The notes under the pieces were generated by a model. The model saw nothing but the letters and a program-made list of their open reading frames with translations, was not told where the DNA came from and searched no databases. The position numbers were made by a program, and so were the translations under genes. From Mesostigma viride (lineage: Eukaryota > Streptophyta > Mesostigmatophyceae > Mesostigmatales > Mesostigmataceae): 64,000 nt of DNA. Shown one piece after another: positions 23,650 to 37,712 of this stretch (the first letter of the stretch is position 1; each line of letters starts with the position of its first letter). The stretch spans positions 12,162,563 to 12,226,562 of the forward strand of contig RPFO01000213.1 in assembly GCA_009746045.1 (NCBI GenBank), written 5' to 3'.

Positions 23650-24220
23650 TGTTACGTCGCGTAACAATTCGTTGTAGTTACGGACGTAAATTAGGTCCTT
23701 GGCCTCGGTTGTTCCTAGGTTACGTGCAGTTCTAGTTTGGACATGATTGTCCCCGTAACAGTACTGTGGTATAGTGGGTGCCTTTGGGCGCCGCGCCGCG
23801 TACTATATTAGTGGTCCTTATCCTTTTGTAGAATGTAGTGGACAGGCGTGCATCTGTGCACCTGCTTGTGTTTCTGTGTTTCTGCAGGCGAGGGCCAGGT
23901 CGGCCCGAGCCTGTTGGACCGTTGGTGACCATTTATGCACGTTCCACTCCTTGTGGGGTCACCCGGCGTGTGTTAAATGAATTAACACATGTTAGCTTGG
24001 GTCACGGCAGTTTAGTTGTGTTTCCTTCCTCTTTTCCTGGAGTAAACGGGTTTGATTAAATGGCCTATGGCGTATTACAGTAGTACATATGTAAATGCAT
24101 TGAGATCTGGTTCGTCTCGGTCGTCTTTCGCTAGGGGTGTATATAGAGGCAGCCTCACTAGTTTAGGTAGTATCAGGACAGGTAGAGGTAGAGGTGGTGG
24201 CCGAGGCTTGCGGCGTAACA
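23650..24220 (+). repeat. 5' LTR of Ty3 chromovirus
   Basis: 571 bp beginning TGTTACGTCGCGTAACA and ending CGGCGTAACA (TG...CA ends). It is preceded by TAATC, which recurs after the 3' LTR as a 5-bp TSD. Compared with 46404-46977 I find one substitution (about 23990) and one 3-bp length difference near 23870, implying a recent insertion. The first 17 bp form a hairpin (TGTTACG-TCG-CGTAACA). Confidence 0.95.
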
Positions 24221-24221
24221 A

Positions 24222-24236
24222 TGGACTCGGAGGTAG
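24222..24236 (+). promoter_or_regulatory. Putative tRNA primer binding site
   Basis: TGGACTCGGAGGTAG lies one base after the 5' LTR. TGG followed by an acceptor-stem/T-arm-like complement is the standard primer binding site layout for LTR elements. The priming tRNA cannot be named without the tRNA set of this genome. Confidence 0.6.
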
Positions 24237-24754
24237 TTTAGATAGAGAGCGAGACGACGATCCTTTGCAACATACGTCATTGAATCAACCCTTCCGCGGC
24301 TGGGAAAAAGAAGACGACACCTACTTGACAGGTAATGGGCGGGTCGCCGTCAAGCTAGGAGGATAGTGCTGCCTGATTCAGGACACGCCCTGCCTAGACG
24401 TTAGACCTGCTCGAAGCGGAAAATCCTTTCGTATATAGCTCCTGTTCCTCGTCCTGTTTCCTTAGAAAGATGGTTTACTGCCGTAGACAGTTGCTGGTTT
24501 TGGTTTGACGATAGAGAGACGGCTAGCGTCTCGTAGATTACCCTTTTTCTGCATCGTGCCTGCTTCCGGTATTTAGACGACCCTTCGCCGGACGCAGAAT
24601 TCTTGAAACCGGATACTTACGACCACCTGGCGCTGGAAACATCGTCCCTACGTGCGTCGTCAATCTGGTTCGGTTTCAGACACCCGAGATAAGTCGCCTT
24701 CTCCTCGTTCTCCTCATTTGACTGCTCAAGACCTACCAGGTGCGTTACCATGAG

Positions 24755-25245
24755 GCCGGGCCCACTTCAAATGTTCCGAAAAGTGTGACACTTTTGGTCG
24801 TTTTTTTGACTTTTTCGACGATCGTCACTCTGCAGAGTGATTCGTCGTGCGAAATCGTGCGAAATTGTGCGAAATTTGCTGAAATCGTGTGAAATTTGCT
24901 GAAATCGTGCGAATTTGTGCGAAATTTGCTGAAATTGTGCGAAATTTCATGTGAAAAATGTCGACGGTAAAAAATTTTGATGTGCACAACGTGTGTGAAT
25001 TCATGCGAAATTTTGTCAAACGTCACTCCCCAAAACGACCCTTGGTTGAAATCCATGCGAAATTGTGCGAAATCATGCAAAATTGTGCGAAATCGTGCGA
25101 AATCGTGCGAAAATGTGTGAAAATTTTGCGAAAATCACGCGAAAATCACGCGAACTCGTGCGAAATTTTATTTTTTTTTTGCGAAAAACGACCAAAAGTG
25201 TCACACACTTGGCTTGGACGGCGGAACATTTGAAGTGGGCCCGGC
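24755..25245. mobile_element. MITE-like element 1 with GTGCGAAAT-type internal array
   Basis: 491 bp flanked by CATGAG (24749-24754 and 25246-25251). Ends are perfect 24-bp inverted repeats starting GCCGGGCCCACTTCAAATG. A further inverted block (GTGTGACACTTTTGGTCG) follows after a few differing bases. The interior, about 24865-25170, is an irregular array of about 9-11 bp words such as GTGCGAAAT and TCGTGCGAAA. No transposase is encoded. The superfamily is uncertain: 6-bp TSDs are not diagnostic by themselves. Confidence 0.85.
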
Positions 25246-25246
25246 C

Positions 25247-25639
25247 ATGAGCCAACGGCGATCTTTTACTGCTCCTTCCCATTCTTCTAGCGATAATAGT
25301 CTAGCTAAATATTACGTAGTGATTACGCCTCAATGGTCCTCCATTTTCCTTTCTTGGTCCGACGCTAGGAAGATCGTTCAGAATCGTGTATATAACGTAA
25401 TTAGGTATAAGAAATTTATGTCCTTTGAAGAAGCTCAGCAGTTCCTTATAGATCATAGCCAAACAGATTTAGGCCTGCATGTACGCCCTATTCCTCATGG
25501 TCGCCCTCCAGTAGAAGCTCTAGTCTTTGCTACCCCTCCTTCTTCTCCCCCTAAACGGGCTGCATCTGCATCTGCTTCAGATACTCCTCTCACTTTGGAG
25601 TTTGGTTCCCTATCCATTACTGTTGTTAAAAAGGATTGA
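25247..25639 (+). CDS. First ORF of the chromovirus: viroplasmin / RNase H1 N-terminal-like domain
   Basis: 130 residues from ATG 25247 to stop 25639. Residues about 21-67 (KYYVVITPQW ... SWSDARKIV ... YKKFMSFEEAQQFL) show the hallmark pattern of the Cauli_VI / RNase H1 N-terminal hybrid-binding domain: an aromatic pair, then a tryptophan followed by an acidic/Ala/Arg helix, then YKKF and an E-E-A helix ending in FL. In known proteins this fold binds RNA-DNA hybrids or double-stranded RNA. The remainder is Ser/Pro/Ala-rich with a basic patch (PPKRAAS). Its place before gag suggests an accessory or Gag-like role in handling the RNA-DNA replication intermediate (inference). The start codon is part of the MITE TSD, so it survived that insertion. 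Confidence 0.75.
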   Translation: MSQRRSFTAPSHSSSDNSLAKYYVVITPQWSSIFLSWSDARKIVQNRVYNVIRYKKFMSFEEAQQFLIDHSQTDLGLHVRPIPHGRPPVEALVFATPPSSPPKRAASASASDTPLTLEFGSLSITVVKKD

Positions 25640-25730
25640 TTTTAATTTTGTTCCTGCTGCAGACCTTCAAGGTTTTTCCTTTTTCCTTTGTTGCTTTCTT
25701 CTAGATTCCTATTCCTTTACGTAATTAAAG

Positions 25731-27477
25731 ATGGATCCAGTGGGTGGAGATATGTCGCCTATACCTACCAATAATAATAATAATACTACTACTAATAACA
25801 CTAACAATAACAATACTCGTGGTAACCGACGGGACTCCTTGGAAACGGTACACCATCTCACCCTCAAGGTATTCTGCGTACCTCACCTCCTTCTCCTGTT
25901 GCTGGTGGTCGCCGTCGTCCCTCAATTACCCCACCTACCTATGAACAACGTATTTCCCAAGTCAGATTTAGTGAGGAACCTTCTTTCGTTGTGAACCAGG
26001 CCCCTGCCCCTTCTGCAACCTTGGCTCACCCCTCCAGCAGGTCCTCACACACTAACAATGCTCCTAGGCCTCCTTCCCACCCTGTGCCTTCAATGCCTGC
26101 TATTAACACGGGTCGTACCTCGGCCCCTGTCGGCCCTTCTGGGCGCCCTAGTGCAGTTCCCTTTTACCCACCTGCTTCCTGGTCCTACCCTGAGACGGCC
26201 TATGAGGCTGCCCAGGTTCCTACCCGTGTGGCTGATTTAGAAGTTAATAATGATTTCAGTACCATGCCCCTAGATGATAGGAATTATGATCATTTTGCCT
26301 ATTCCTCTCTTCGTGAGCAATATACTGTCCCCTTCTCCTATGGGCACCATCCGGAAACGGTGGCTCCCTCTAGACCCCTACCCAAGACTTTTCCTATCCC
26401 TTCCTTCTATCCCGCTTATGTAGCAGTGGAAGATAGTGGCCCTATGGGAAAAACTGATTCTTCTAATCCCCCTAAGCCTCCTGCTCTTCCCCTCTTTGCC
26501 AACCTTCCTAAGCTGGATGTCAAGTCTACCCCTCAACAGTTTTTCACCTTCATTATGTTGCTCACCCAGAACACAGAGTCCTGGCAGAACCACAATAGGT
26601 GGCGCCTCTCTGATGCTGTACTAGTTCCTCATTATCTTACTACCTGCATTACTCCTGAACTTGCTAACCTCATCCAGTGTGAGTCTCTTGCCTCTCATGC
26701 CTACCCAAACTCTGTAGCAGAATTGTTCAAGCGTTTAGAGAACCATTTAGTCCCTCCCGATGCAGATTGGCAGGATAGATTATCCTTTGGCACCTTGCAG
26801 CAGGGTACCAAGTCCTTCAAAGAATATATGAAAGAGTTTGATGCTCAGATGGTACGAATTAGGGATTTGTCGGGTGCAGAAGTACGTGCTCGCTTCCTTC
26901 AGGGCCTCAGTAGACCCTTATTGCGTGAAGTCAAGCGCCAGTTCTCTGCCTACCGTTTTACTGACCTGCCCCTCAAGCATGTGCGCCAGCATCTTTTACG
27001 AGTAGCAGATTTCTTCTCCACACCTTCTCTTCCTACCCGTTCCCGTATTAATAATATAGCCTTACCCCTGAGGAGGAGAACTCCTATGTAGAAGAATTAG
27101 ATATCTGTGTGACTGACCTTTCAGCTCTGGATGTCTCTCATATTACCTGCTATCATTGTAAGGAAGTAGGTCATCTTAAACGTGAGTGCCCCAAGTTCCT
27201 TTCGGGTGCTCCCCCTCATCCCGACGCTCGCCCTCCTCGTACCCCTCAGCGTGCTCCTATTCGTCCCACTTCAGGACGCATTCCTTCAGCTACCCCTAGT
27301 AGGCTGAATGCTGTGCAGACAGGATCCCCAGGGTTCCCCTATGATAATCAGGCTCCCGCACCCTCTTCAATCCCTCGTGACCCTCCAGCAGTGGCTTTTC
27401 CGCCAGGGTCTTCTTCGGGGTTCGTTCCTATGGATTTGGGGGGGAGGGGGAACAGTAGGCCTGTCAGCCGGGGGTAA
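25731..27477 (+). pseudogene. gag: gag: capsid-like region and CCHC zinc knuckle, two frame breaks
   Basis: An ATG at 25731 (MDPVGGDMSPIPTNN, Asn-rich) opens a frame that must shift near 25850-25870 to continue as PQGILRTSPPSPV and on to 27091. A second shift near 27055-27065 leads into LTPEEENSYVEELD and the zinc knuckle CYHCKEVGHLKREC (27148-27189, CX2CX4HX4C), ending at 27477. The middle carries the Retrotrans_gag-like segment (FANLPKLDV ... RLSFGTLQQGTKSFKEYM ... RARFLQGLS). Gag packages the RNA and forms the particle. The breaks may be true decay or assembly errors. Confidence 0.8.
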
Positions 27478-27991
27478 CCTGGACAGGTCCTTAGATAGTA
27501 CCCCAGATATTAATTTTTGCTTGCCTGTTTTTATAACCTCTGTAGGAGCTGAATCATCCCTACCACTACGTGTGCGTCCTCTTATGTTCTTGAATGGTGG
27601 CTTAACCGTCCCTCATACTGTTGTAGACCCCTTCCTGCATGCTGATGAACTCTTGAATGTCTCTGTGTTAGTGGATAGCGGTGCGGCTAGCTCCTTTGTG
27701 AGCGAGGCCCTAGTTAGGCGTTTAGGACTAGTCCCTACCCCTCACACAAAAACTGTCACTGTCCATTATGCTGACGGTCGCACCAGTCATTCCCCGGGTA
27801 CGGTGTCCCTTCCCCTGGTCATACAAGGACGTACGGTCAACCTGACGGCCACTATAGGCCCTATCACTACAGCTGATGTATTACTAGGATTAGATTGGCA
27901 TCAGGATAATAAAATCACTATTAATTATGATACTATGGTCATTTGGTTTCCAGATAGCTCTACTGGGTACCAGAACGTCATTATAGATTAG
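27437..27991 (+). CDS. pol: Aspartic protease domain at the start of pol
   Basis: This frame overlaps the end of gag in another frame. The overlap includes a run of seven G (27438-27444), a plausible slippage point for gag-to-pol frameshifting (inference). The retropepsin core is clear: LVDSGAASSFV near 27668-27700 with the catalytic D-S-G triad, then the flap region and VLLGLDWHQ near 27880-27900 (the usual LG-D-W block). The protease would cleave the Gag-Pol polyprotein. A stop at 27989-27991 is followed by about 120 bp with coding traces in changing frames before RT begins. Confidence 0.8.
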   Translation, partial: WGGGGTVGLSAGGNLDRSLDSTPDINFCLPVFITSVGAESSLPLRVRPLMFLNGGLTVPHTVVDPFLHADELLNVSVLVDSGAASSFVSEALVRRLGLVPTPHTKTVTVHYADGRTSHSPGTVSLPLVIQGRTVNLTATIGPITTADVLLGLDWHQDNKITINYDTMVIWFPDSSTGYQNVIID

Positions 27992-28117
27992 AAAATTTAT
28001 CCTTGGTAGATATTACTCCTCCTACACCTGTTGATCCTCCTGTAGACCTATACCTGAAGTATTAATGTCCAATGACGAATTACGTTCTGAACTAAAGAAT
28101 ATGGATACCTATTATGT

Positions 28118-29948
28118 ATGTTCCTTCAGTTAGAAGTACAAGAGATACCTATCACTAATAATAGTGTGGATATAGATGTAAATACAGTGGATACAATAGG
28201 AGTGGGATTTACTGAAAATGAAATAGTAAGATACATGGCTGTGATAGATTCCTCAAAAGTATTTGAAGAAAAGACTCCTTCTTATCCTCCTCCTCGTTCT
28301 GTTTTACACCGTGTAGTTATCAAGGACGGTGCAGTTCCTACGCACTCTCCGATGTATAGAATGGGCCCTACAGAATTAAAGGAACTAAAACAGATTTTAG
28401 TATCACTATTAGAAGCAGGATTGATAGAGCCTAGTAACTCCCCCTACTCCGCTGGTGTCCTGTTAGTTCCTAAGCCAAATGGCAAGTTTCGCCTAGTTAC
28501 TGATTATAGGAAGTTAAACGATATTACTGTGAAGTCTAAATACCCTCTACCTCGTATTGATGATATATTTAATAAGGTTAAAGGTTCTACCTGTTTCACA
28601 GTACTAGATTGTGCGGATGGTTTTTGGCAACTACGTATAGCTCCTGAGGATTGCCACAAAACCGCCTTTGCTACCCCTTTTGGGCATTACCAGTTTAGAG
28701 TAGCGGCTATGGGACTCTGTAACTCTCCTGCCTCTTTCCAAATGTTAATGAATGAAGTGCTTAGACCTGTTATGGGAAATTCCCACCTTCCTCAAGTGTC
28801 CTCTGATTTAAAGGATCCTTCCTTCTCCTCTGTTTCTTTATCTGAGCATGACCGTTCTTGTGCTCAAGCTTACTTAGATGATATCCTTATTTATTCTCCT
28901 GATTTTGAAACGCACCTACGTGATTTAAAGAAAGTATTAGAAATCATGGCTGAAAATTCTTTATGGGCGCGCCGTGCTAAAGTTCGTTCGGGTAGGAGTG
29001 TCCCATTTTTAGGGCACGTTCTGTCAGATGCCGGGGTTGCTACCGACCCGGACAAGACTAAGTCAATTCAGGAATGGCCTACCCCTACCGACGTTAAAGG
29101 TGTACGTAGTTTTCTAGGAATTGCTTCTTACTATAGGCGTTTTATCCCGCGTTTCGCAACTATAGCAGCCCTATTAATCATCTATTAAAGAAGGATATCC
29201 CCTTTGTTTGGAGTAGTGAATGTCAGTCGGCTTTTCAGTGTCTAAAATCCCTACTCCTCTCCCCTCCTGTACTCATCCTACCGGATACTACTAAACCCTT
29301 TGTTGTAGCACAGATGCTAGCAAGGTAGCTATAGGGGGCGTCCTTCTCCAGGATCAGGGTCAGGGCTTACAGCCAATCGAGTATATCTCTAGGACAATGC
29401 TTCCTGCGGAGCGTAACTATCCCGTCCACCAGCAAGAACTATTAGCTGTGGTGTATTGTTGCCACGCGTGGCAGCACTTTCTTAAAGGTGCTCAATTTGA
29501 TGTTTGTCTGAATGAACCCTGTGAGATTGATCCTTATAGATTAGTTATCCAGACAGATCACCGCCCTCTTACCCATCTTCTCTCACAACCCAACCTTACC
29601 CCTCGTCAAGCGCGCTGGATGGAGTTTTTAGCACAGTTCTCCCCTTTTAAACTTCAGTATGTTAAGGGTGTAGATAACATAGTACCAGATGCACTCTCTC
29701 GTCGTGCAGATTACTCCTTTTTCGAGGACCTTGATGTTCTCAATACTACTCTAGTTCCTACTACTATGGGTGTAACCCCGTATGGTGAACTACCTGATGA
29801 TGAATCCTATGCCTACCTCTTTCATACAGCTGTTCGCATGCCTGATCTCCTTTCTCACGTAGGACTCTCTCTCCCGTGTGAGGCCCTTCCTGTGGTCTCG
29901 GTGGGGGGGAGGGGAAAAATAAAATTTCTATACCGCTTAGCCATATAG
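28118..29948 (+). pseudogene. pol: Reverse transcriptase and RNase H of the chromovirus, with frameshifts
   Basis: RT (28118-29188) has the Ty3 motifs in order: LIEPSNSPYSAGVLLVPKPN, FRLVTDYRKLN, VLDCADGFWQL (first catalytic Asp), AMGLCNSPASFQ, YLDDILIYSPDFETHL (catalytic D-D, near 28873-28915), FLGHVLSDAG and VRSFLGIASYYRRFIP. Between AMGLCNSPASFQ and YLDD lies an unusual roughly 30-residue Ser/Asp-rich insertion. The frame breaks near 29165 and 29310. RNase H then continues: TDASKVAIGGV, QQELLAVV, QTDHRPLTHLL and VDNIVPDALSRR, with all acidic catalytic positions visible, ending at 29948. Together they make DNA from the element RNA and remove the RNA strand. Confidence 0.9.
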
Positions 29949-29969
29949 CGACTAGGTCAGGAAAGTCTT

Positions 29970-31285
29970 ATGAACATAGTCCCTCTAGGACCTCCCCTTC
30001 TCTTTGGCAAGGCGGTAGGAGATCTCTTTAAACCTGTTCTGGATACCTCTGTAGCGATGCCTACCTCTGATCTCGAACGTCTTATTAGTAGATTTACGGC
30101 CACTGAGCCGGAAGCATTAGCTGCCATTGCTGCCCATCCCCAACAATTAGGCAAGCACCCTTGTAAATTTGTAGGTGGATTTTTATATGTGCAGATAGCA
30201 GATTCTCCCCCTCAATGGCGCCTGTATGTCCCTCCTATCTGTCGCTCCTCCTTGCTCTTTGAGTTGCATGACTTAGCTGCTCACCAGGGTGGTAAACGGG
30301 TACGGGACCTAGTAGCCCGCTCTTACTACTGGCCTTCCCTTTTAAAGGATGTAGATGAGTATGTTAGAACCTGTCAATCTTGCCAGGAGATGAAACCCAA
30401 CAATGTAGGACAGATAGCAGAGCCTAGGACCTTACCTGATCCCATCATGCCGTGGGACTCCATTATGATGGATTTTGTAGGACCTTTTAGGAAGAATGAT
30501 AGAGGTAACGCCCAGATCCTTGTTTTTGTAGATCGTTTTACTCGTATGTGTCATCTCGTGCCGTGTCCCTTAGAACTCACCGCACGCGATTGCGCACGCC
30601 TATACCTTAATAACGTATATAGATATCATGGTTTGAGTAGGCAGTTTATTAGTGATAAGGATAAGTTATTTACTTCTGATTTTTGGCAGCAGTTCTTCGC
30701 TGCTATCGGTACCAAGGTCACCTTCGGTACTGCCTACCACTCCTCCTCGTCTCATTTAGTAGAACGTTTGAATAGGGTAGTGGAAGAAGCTCTGCGTCAC
30801 TATGTGAATGGCTCTGGGAGTGATTGGGAGGATTACCTATGTTTGGTAGAGTTTTCCCTTAACAATTGCCCTCAGGCTGCGCATGGTTATACGCCCTTCT
30901 TCCTAGATACTGGTAGACAACCTCTTACCCCTACCTCTCTTTTAGCTAGTCCTTTAAGGGACAAGGATGATGTGTCCCGGGATACTGTAGAAGGTGTGCA
31001 CTGGGCGTTATTAGATAAGATGAAGAATGCACACGACAACGCTATTGCAGGGTACCATAGGGCGCAGGCCAAATACCTTGCTAGGTTGCGTGCCTCATTA
31101 GATAGAAGAGCACCTGAGATAGAAATAGGAGATTTAGTCTTAGTAGAAGGCCCCCGTGTTGGCCGCTTCGCTCATAAGTTCGAAGCTGAACTGAAAGTGA
31201 AACTTAGGCCCGCCTTCTTAGGACCTTTCCGTGTGTTGTCTAGAGTAGGTAATTTTCTGTATGAGATAGATATTCCTACCTCTTG
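29970..31285 (+). pseudogene. pol: Integrase, cut off from its chromodomain by the CACTA insertion
   Basis: The N-terminal HHCC zinc domain is present (HDLAAHQGGKRVRDLV ... CQSCQ). The catalytic core shows D (MMDFVGPF), D (FISDKDKLFTSDF) and E (HLVERLNRVVEE), i.e. the D,D-35-E triad. A downstream block (GDLVLVEGPRVGRFAHKF ... FLGPFRVLSRVGNFLYEID) matches the C-terminal domain of Ty3 integrases. The reading frame is cut at 31285 by the CACTA element. On removing it and one TG the codons run straight on into WQTHSRTFHRSQLKLYH at 43337. Integrase inserts the cDNA; the chromodomain steers the target choice. Confidence 0.9.
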
Positions 31286-31435
31286 CACTATACTTTTCGT
31301 CCGAGGGTAGTAAAAATGATCCGAGGCGTAAATTACGAGGTGGTAATTTACGGCACAGACTACGTATACCGTTTGTATAAGAGTTCGGATCTTTCTCGTA
31401 AGCTACGAGTTAGATCCGAGGTAAGATCCGACGTC

Positions 31436-31611
31436 GTAATTTACGAGGTAGTAATTTACGAGGTAGTAATTTACGAGGTAGTAATTTACGAGGTAGTAAT
31501 TTACGAGGTAGTAATTTACGAGGTAGTAATGTACGAGGTAGTAATTTACGAGGTAGTAAGGTACGAGGTAGTAATTTGCGAGGTAGTAATTTACGAGTTG
31601 GTAATTTACGA
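31436..31611 (+). repeat. CACTA subterminal tandem repeat, 15-bp unit
   Basis: About eleven copies of GTAATTTACGAGGTA with few changes. Shorter related words (GGTAGTAAT, CCTCGTAATTTACG) occur near the right end (43170-43280). Subterminal repeats of CACTA elements are transposase binding sites in studied cases; the same role is inferred here. Confidence 0.8.
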
Positions 31612-34900
<3,289 letters not shown>

Positions 34901-35014
34901 TTGGTCGTGCCGCTAGCGTGCCAGCCGCTCCAGTCCCTAAAATTCAAATTCGTGTTGTTCGAGAAAACGTTGTCGGGTCGGCGACGGCACGATGCCGGGC
35001 CGGGCTGCATGGGC

Positions 35015-35470
35015 CATGGAGGGTGGTGGTACACAAATACCGTACAGGTGGTACCATACACAACTGCAGCCAGCACAACAGCCGGGCGCTGCGTACCTGC
35101 CGTGGGAAGGAGGGGGTGGTACACAAATACCGTACAGGTGGTACACAACTGCAGCCAGCACAACAGCGAGTCGCTGCGTACCTGCCGTGGGAAGGAGGGA
35201 GGTGGTACACAAAAACCGTACAGGTGGTACACAACTGCAGCCAGCACAACAGCGAGTCGCTGCGTACCTGCCGTGGGAAGGAGGGGGTGGTACACAAATA
35301 CCGTACAGGTGGTACACAACTGCAGCCAGCACAACAGCGAGTCGCTGCGTACCTGCCGTGGGAAGGAGGGAGGTGGTACACAAAAACCGTACAGGTGGTA
35401 CACAACTGCAGCCAGCACAACAGCGAGTCGCTGCGTACCTGCCGTGGGAAGGAGGGGGGTGCTACACAAA
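35015..35470 (+). repeat. Minisatellite with 85/86-bp units in a 171-bp higher-order pattern
   Basis: The landmark GTGGGAAGGAGG recurs at 35104, 35189, 35275, 35360 and 35446 (coordinates of its GGGAAGG). Spacing alternates 85, 86, 85, 86. Two unit variants alternate (ACAAATACCGTAC versus ACAAAAACCGTAC), so the true repeat is a dimer of 171 bp. All six frames are open for long stretches because of the repeat. Confidence 0.9.
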
Positions 35471-35509
35471 TATCCGACCTATATATTAGCGATAGCCGCC
35501 GCCTATTAA

Positions 35510-36190
35510 ACAGGTCCTATTCATCACGAGCGTCAACGCCCCGTCATCGCCCCGTCATCGCCCGGCCGAGGGCCTTAACCTGTTAACTGTTTATTCGGAG
35601 TGATAGTCAACGACCTATACTACCAATAGCTGCCGCATATCAAACATCGGTTTTTCATCGGGCCCGTCGAGGGCGATGACGGTGACGGTCGTCACCGTCA
35701 TCGCCCTCGACGGGCCAACATCTAAACTCTTCTCTTAATCAACAATCTATATTACCAATAGCCGCCGCCTATCAAACAGATCCTATTCATCACGCGCGTC
35801 AACGCCCCGTCATCGCCCCGTCATCGCCCCGTGATCGCCATGCCGAGCCAGCCGAGGGCCAACCTCTTAACTCTTTACATTTGTATTCGGAGTAGTAGTC
35901 AACGACCTATATTACCAATAGCCGCCGCATATCAAAAAGGTCGTATTCATGACGCCCGTCGAGGGCGATGACGGTGACGCCGTCACCGTCATCGCCCACG
36001 GGCCAACATCTAAACTCTTCTCTTAATCAACAATCTATATTACCAATAGCCGCCGCCTGTCAAACAGATCCTATTCATCACGCGCGTCAACGCCCCGTCA
36101 TCGCCCCGTCATCGCCCCGTCATCGCTCCGTGATCGCCATGCCGACTGCCGAGGGCCAACCTCTTAACTCTTTATTCGGAGTAATAGTTA
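35510..36190 (+). repeat. Tandem units of about 266-288 bp with long palindromes
   Basis: CCTATTCATCACG recurs near 35516, 35782 and 36070 within otherwise similar units that include CGCCCCGTCATCGCCCCGTC runs. The first unit contains a near-perfect palindrome, 35661-35687 paired with 35690-35716 (27-bp arms, 2-nt centre). The second unit has an imperfect version at about 35950-36003. Confidence 0.85.
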
Positions 36191-36239
36191 ACTGCCGGCA
36201 TTGCCATACAAGAAGAAGCTCTCGATCCTAGGTATAGAC

Positions 36240-37553
36240 TACCTCGGGTATCATCATCGTAATTGCTAGCATCGAGATCATTCATACCTACCGACGATGG
36301 CCAGCTGCAAAAGAAAAATGTCGACCAACAGACAGGACCTATCGCCGGGAACCCTCAAGGCAATAAGGGCGAGACAGGCTTTCACCGTTAAGTAAAGTTG
36401 TCCACATCGTGCTAAGGAATTTGTGCTAATCTATGAGTACCTATATGGACACTTTGTCGCATTTTTTACATGGCAAATAAGCGATGTATGTGTCATGTAG
36501 GCTGCCATTGGTGCATGCATGCATGGGCCAGCAATGATGGTCAGAGGTACATTGTGCCTATGAGATAACCATCGATTTGTTGATCAGCAAGTGATTCATT
36601 ACGTGAGACAACAATATGTTTGGGGGCTAAGCTTCTTACATTGGTCACATGGCCCGCCATAATTGTTTTCTTATGTGTTTAAGGTTAGGGCTCTGTTCAT
36701 GACTGAACGTCATGAACGCGCTCTATTCATGACATTGATTAATTGATTTTAATTAGTCTCATGTCCATGTTGGGGGACCGGGATCTCTGAATTCCCCAAA
36801 GAAGATATAGTGGAAGTCACCCCAAGACGTCAATATCCGTCAAGACGTCAATAACAACATGTATGTCCACAGCTCAGCTAGTAGTCTAAAATATGGGCCT
36901 CGAGCTAATCTTGCACGCAAGCAATGCCTATCATCAAGGATTAATTAATGCCTATCAACAAGGAGACAATCATGCTTGTTAAATTTCCTAGGACCCACAA
37001 CTGGGGGGTCGTAGTCTTTGACAATGTCCGCCTGGGCAACGCTACTAATCCTACACATCCGAGGTCCCATGTCTGAATAAGAGGGGTTGAGCGGATGACG
37101 CCAACAGTGTCTGTGCTCTGCATGTCAGCTAAAATCATATCGCGGAGACAAACATATGTGATGCCAGATCTCCTTAGCGGCCGTTCCGAGCTTGGCACTG
37201 GATTCGTTGTCCACATCGTCGCGTCGCTGCCGCAACACGATGTTTTCTGGCATCCGCGGGCTTTTGGTTCCCGCCGCACATTTGAAAGTGCTGTCCTCCG
37301 GCTTTTTGCCTTTGCACCGTGTGCAGTTCTTGGACGTTTGGAATCATGGCATGGCTAACGTGATGACTGACTAGCTAGACCTTTTCAGTGGTTTTCCATT
37401 TGCGGGTATTTCCTCGTAAATGGTGGGAGAGCGATCGCAGCAATGGTGCTCACCACTAGACACTCCCGGCCAGTTAGGCTAGAAACACACGCCCTGATCA
37501 AGCATGCTGTTTCCGGCCCCACCGTCTAGGTCATCTAGTCGCTCCACACGTAA
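36240..37553. other. CACTA interior, no recognisable gene
   Basis: A 112-codon minus-strand frame (37279-36941) is the longest, without recognised homology. A partial SINE-like word (AAGGAGACAATCATG) lies near 36960. Confidence 0.4.
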
Positions 37554-37712
37554 GCCAGCCATAATTTCAATGCACAAGGATACACATTTCCATCACCATT
37601 CATCTTCATCATCCTGAACGACTCGAAAACGTGGAAAAGATAACGGCAGGCTCGAGCTACCATGGTCCGGATTCTCCCGATTTCTGGCCTGCGCTGGTTG
37701 TCTCTTTGATAT
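37554..37712 (-). repeat. SINE-like repeat, long copy inside the CACTA element
   Basis: It matches 3352-3502 along its length and 14361-14448 over its first part. The minus strand reads AGACAACCAGCGCAGGCCAG ... CCATGGTAGCTCGAG ... TTTTCGAGTCGTTCAGGATG. It is followed (37713-37820) by a LINE-like scrap encoding GQPGRYLLTW on the minus strand. Confidence 0.7.

Noticed and set aside
23774-24366. Short frames within and just after the 5' LTR
   Set aside because: The same frames recur in the 3' LTR copy and show no protein features; they are LTR and leader sequence.
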